DNA of 60,609 bases from Asanoa hainanensis (GTDB taxonomy: Bacteria > Actinomycetota > Actinomycetes > Mycobacteriales > Micromonosporaceae), in contig NZ_FZPH01000029.1 of the NCBI RefSeq assembly GCF_900188485.1, positions 1 through 60,609 of the forward strand, given 5' to 3'. Of this stretch, positions 59,283 to 60,609 are shown piece by piece (the first letter of the stretch is position 1; each line of letters opens with the position of its first letter). A program made the position numbers and the translations under genes. Below the pieces are notes generated by a model. The model had not been told where the DNA came from, ran no database searches, and saw nothing but the letters and a program-made list of their open reading frames with translations.

Positions 59283-60609
59283 TCACCCAACCTCACCCTC
59301 GTTGTCGTTGCCCGCCGGACGGTCGTCGCCTTCCGCCGCAACAGCGTCACCCATCGGCCGCCCGCCCGCGACCCCGGTGTCGCCATATCGCGCTTCCGCG
59401 TCGGCGACCGATTCCGCGCCATCCGTACCCGCGGGGGCCTTTAGCGTCTGGTCCGAAGAGCCGTTCCGATCCGCCGAGCCGTTCCGGTCCGCCGAACCGC
59501 TCCGGTCCGAATCGCCGTTCTGGTCCGACGAGACGTTCCGGTCCGAAGAGCCGCCCTGGTCCGACGAGACGTTCCGGTCCGAAGAGCCGCCCTGGTCCGA
59601 CGAGACGTTCCGGTCCGAAGAGCCGCCCTGGTCCGACGAGACGTTCCGGCCCGAAGAGCCGCCCTGGTCCGACGAGACGTTCCGGCCCGAAGAGCCGTTC
59701 CGGTCCGACGAGCCGCTCTCGTCCGAAGAGACCGCCCGCCGCGAGCGCTCGCCCCGCACGATCCGCCGGATCGTCGGCAGCCGCATCCCCACAGCGCGCT
59801 CGTCGCCATGGTCACCGGGCTCGTAGTAGTCGACGCCGACCAGCGCGTCCGGCGGGTACTGCTGGGTGAGCACGCCACGCGGGTCGTCGTGCGGGTACCG
59901 GTAGCCCTTGCCGTGCCCGAGCCCCTTCGCGCCCTGGTAGTGGGCGTCCCGCAGGTGTTGCGGCACCCGGCCGCCCTTGCCGGCCCGCACGTCGGTCAAC
60001 GCCGCCGAGATCGCCGTGGTCGCGCTGTTGGACTTGGGCGCGGTGGCCATGTGGATCACCGCTTGCGCCAGGTTGAGCTGCACCTCGGGCAGCCCGACAT
60101 ATTCCACCGCGTGCGCGGTCGCGGTCGCCACCGAGAGCGCGGACGGGTCGGCCATGCCGATGTCCTCGCTGGCGAAGACGACGATCCGCCGGGCGATGAA
60201 CCGGGCGTCCTCACCGGCCACCAGCATCCGCGCGAGGTAGTGCAACGACGCGTCCACATCGGACCCACGCATGCTCTTGATGAACGCGCTGATCACGTCG
60301 TAGTGCTCGTCGCCGTCCCGGTCGTAGCGCACCGCGGCGACGTCGACGGCCTGCTCGGCGGTCTCCAGGTCGATCTCGGTGGCGCCGCGGGCCAGCGCCG
60401 ACCCGGCGGCCGCCTCGAGCGCGGTCAACGCCTTGCGGACGTCGCCTGACGCGAGGCGTACCAGGTGGTCCTCGGCTTCCTGGCCGAGGGTGACCGCGCC
60501 GCCGAGGCCGCGCTCGTCGGCGACCGCGCGGCGCACGAGCCCACGCACCGCAGCCTCGTCGAGCGGCTGCAGGGTCAACAGCACACACCGGGACAGAAGC
60601 GGCGAAATC
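59283..60609 (-). CDS. rarA: Replication-associated recombination protein A (3' part, runs off the right edge)
   Basis: The visible C-terminal ~442 residues start in the AAA+ core (ISPLLSRC continues in frame to the window edge), so the P-loop part lies beyond 60609. Present are [34 protein letters not shown], the MgsA-type [41 protein letters not shown] and [20 protein letters not shown]. It acts at stalled forks with SSB and clamp proteins. After the normal end (near [11 protein letters not shown]) an extra hydrophilic tail of ~160 residues follows, including five 12-residue repeats rich in S, D, N and G. Confidence 0.92.
   Translation of the reverse strand, partial: ISPLLSRCVLLTLQPLDEAAVRGLVRRAVADERGLGGAVTLGQEAEDHLVRLASGDVRKALTALEAAAGSALARGATEIDLETAEQAVDVAAVRYDRDGDEHYDVISAFIKSMRGSDVDASLHYLARMLVAGEDARFIARRIVVFASEDIGMADPSALSVATATAHAVEYVGLPEVQLNLAQAVIHMATAPKSNSATTAISAALTDVRAGKGGRVPQHLRDAHYQGAKGLGHGKGYRYPHDDPRGVLTQQYPPDALVGVDYYEPGDHGDERAVGMRLPTIRRIVRGERSRRAVSSDESGSSDRNGSSGRNVSSDQGGSSGRNVSSDQGGSSDRNVSSDQGGSSDRNVSSDQGGSSDRNVSSDQNGDSDRSGSADRNGSADRNGSSDQTLKAPAGTDGAESVADAEARYGDTGVAGGRPMGDAVAAEGDDRPAGNDNEGEVG
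59525..59700. repeat. 36-bp minisatellite in the rarA tail
   Basis: AGACGTTCCG recurs at 59531, 59567, 59603, 59639 and 59675, an exact 36-bp period, with nearly identical units. The unit encodes a 12-residue motif ([12 protein letters not shown] and one-residue variants). The multiple-of-three length keeps the frame at any copy number. Confidence 0.9.

Overview
The window is about 70 % GC throughout and carries the conserved gene order of a high-GC actinobacterium. It looks like a member of the Micromonosporaceae (Micromonospora/Actinoplanes relatives). The main support is the linked runs rarA-alaS-ruvX-mltG-aroE-aroC-aroK, efp-nusB-bldD, pyrR-pyrB-pyrC-carA-carB-pyrD-pyrF-mihF-gmk-rpoZ-coaBC-metK-priA-def-fmt-rsmB-rpe and ribD-ribE-ribBA-ribH. 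Other support is BldD with its c-di-GMP signature, actinobacterial IHF, a helicase-dead PriA, frequent GTG/TTG starts and 1-20 bp gene overlaps. The family assignment is inference; no rRNA or tRNA gene is present to test it.

Layout from left to right. 1-5.6 kb is accessory: a secreted collagen-motif protein, a PH-domain membrane protein, a pyridoxamine-oxidase-fold protein, the RNA-polymerase recycling helicase HelR, and a divergent CGNR zinc-finger regulator/atypical SDR pair sharing an inverted-repeat operator. 5.7-7.4 kb is a MOSC/flavin reductase/ferredoxin fusion. A 164-bp MITE-like element sits exactly at its stop codon and that of ribH. 7.5-11.3 kb is the riboflavin operon behind an FMN riboswitch. 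11.3-16.4 kb holds a REC-GGDEF regulator, rpe, a septum-formation-type lipoprotein and a STAND NTPase with TPRs. 16.4-35 kb is the long minus-strand housekeeping cluster: translation start and processing (rsmB, fmt, def), priA, metK, coaBC, rpoZ, a degenerate guanylate kinase, mihF, and the whole de novo UMP pathway under a PyrR-binding leader hairpin. bldD reads away from it.

35-48 kb carries nusB-efp, two polyprenol-phosphate-mannose type glycosyltransferases, and the shikimate genes. The latter are dispersed: aroB is separated from aroK by a block of five accessory genes (LRR-like protein, DinB-fold protein, nucleotide kinase/ParB-like fusion, WYL regulator, alpha/beta hydrolase). About 1.07 kb of repeat-rich, apparently non-coding DNA lies between aroC and aroE. 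48-60.6 kb returns to core genes (aroE, mltG, ruvX, alaS). It then has two small membrane-anchored proteins, a 1683-residue Pro/Gly-rich single-pass membrane protein, and the 3' part of rarA, which runs off the right edge.

No complete new defence or biosynthetic system is evident. The most unusual items are: repeat-derived DNA, including a TTA codon, inside pyrD; a guanylate kinase lacking its P-loop lysine and LID; a kinase/ParB-like fusion; the MITE at two convergent stop codons; the 83-bp-period repeat tract and concentric palindrome near aroC/aroE; and the tandem-repeat-expanded proteins next to and including RarA.
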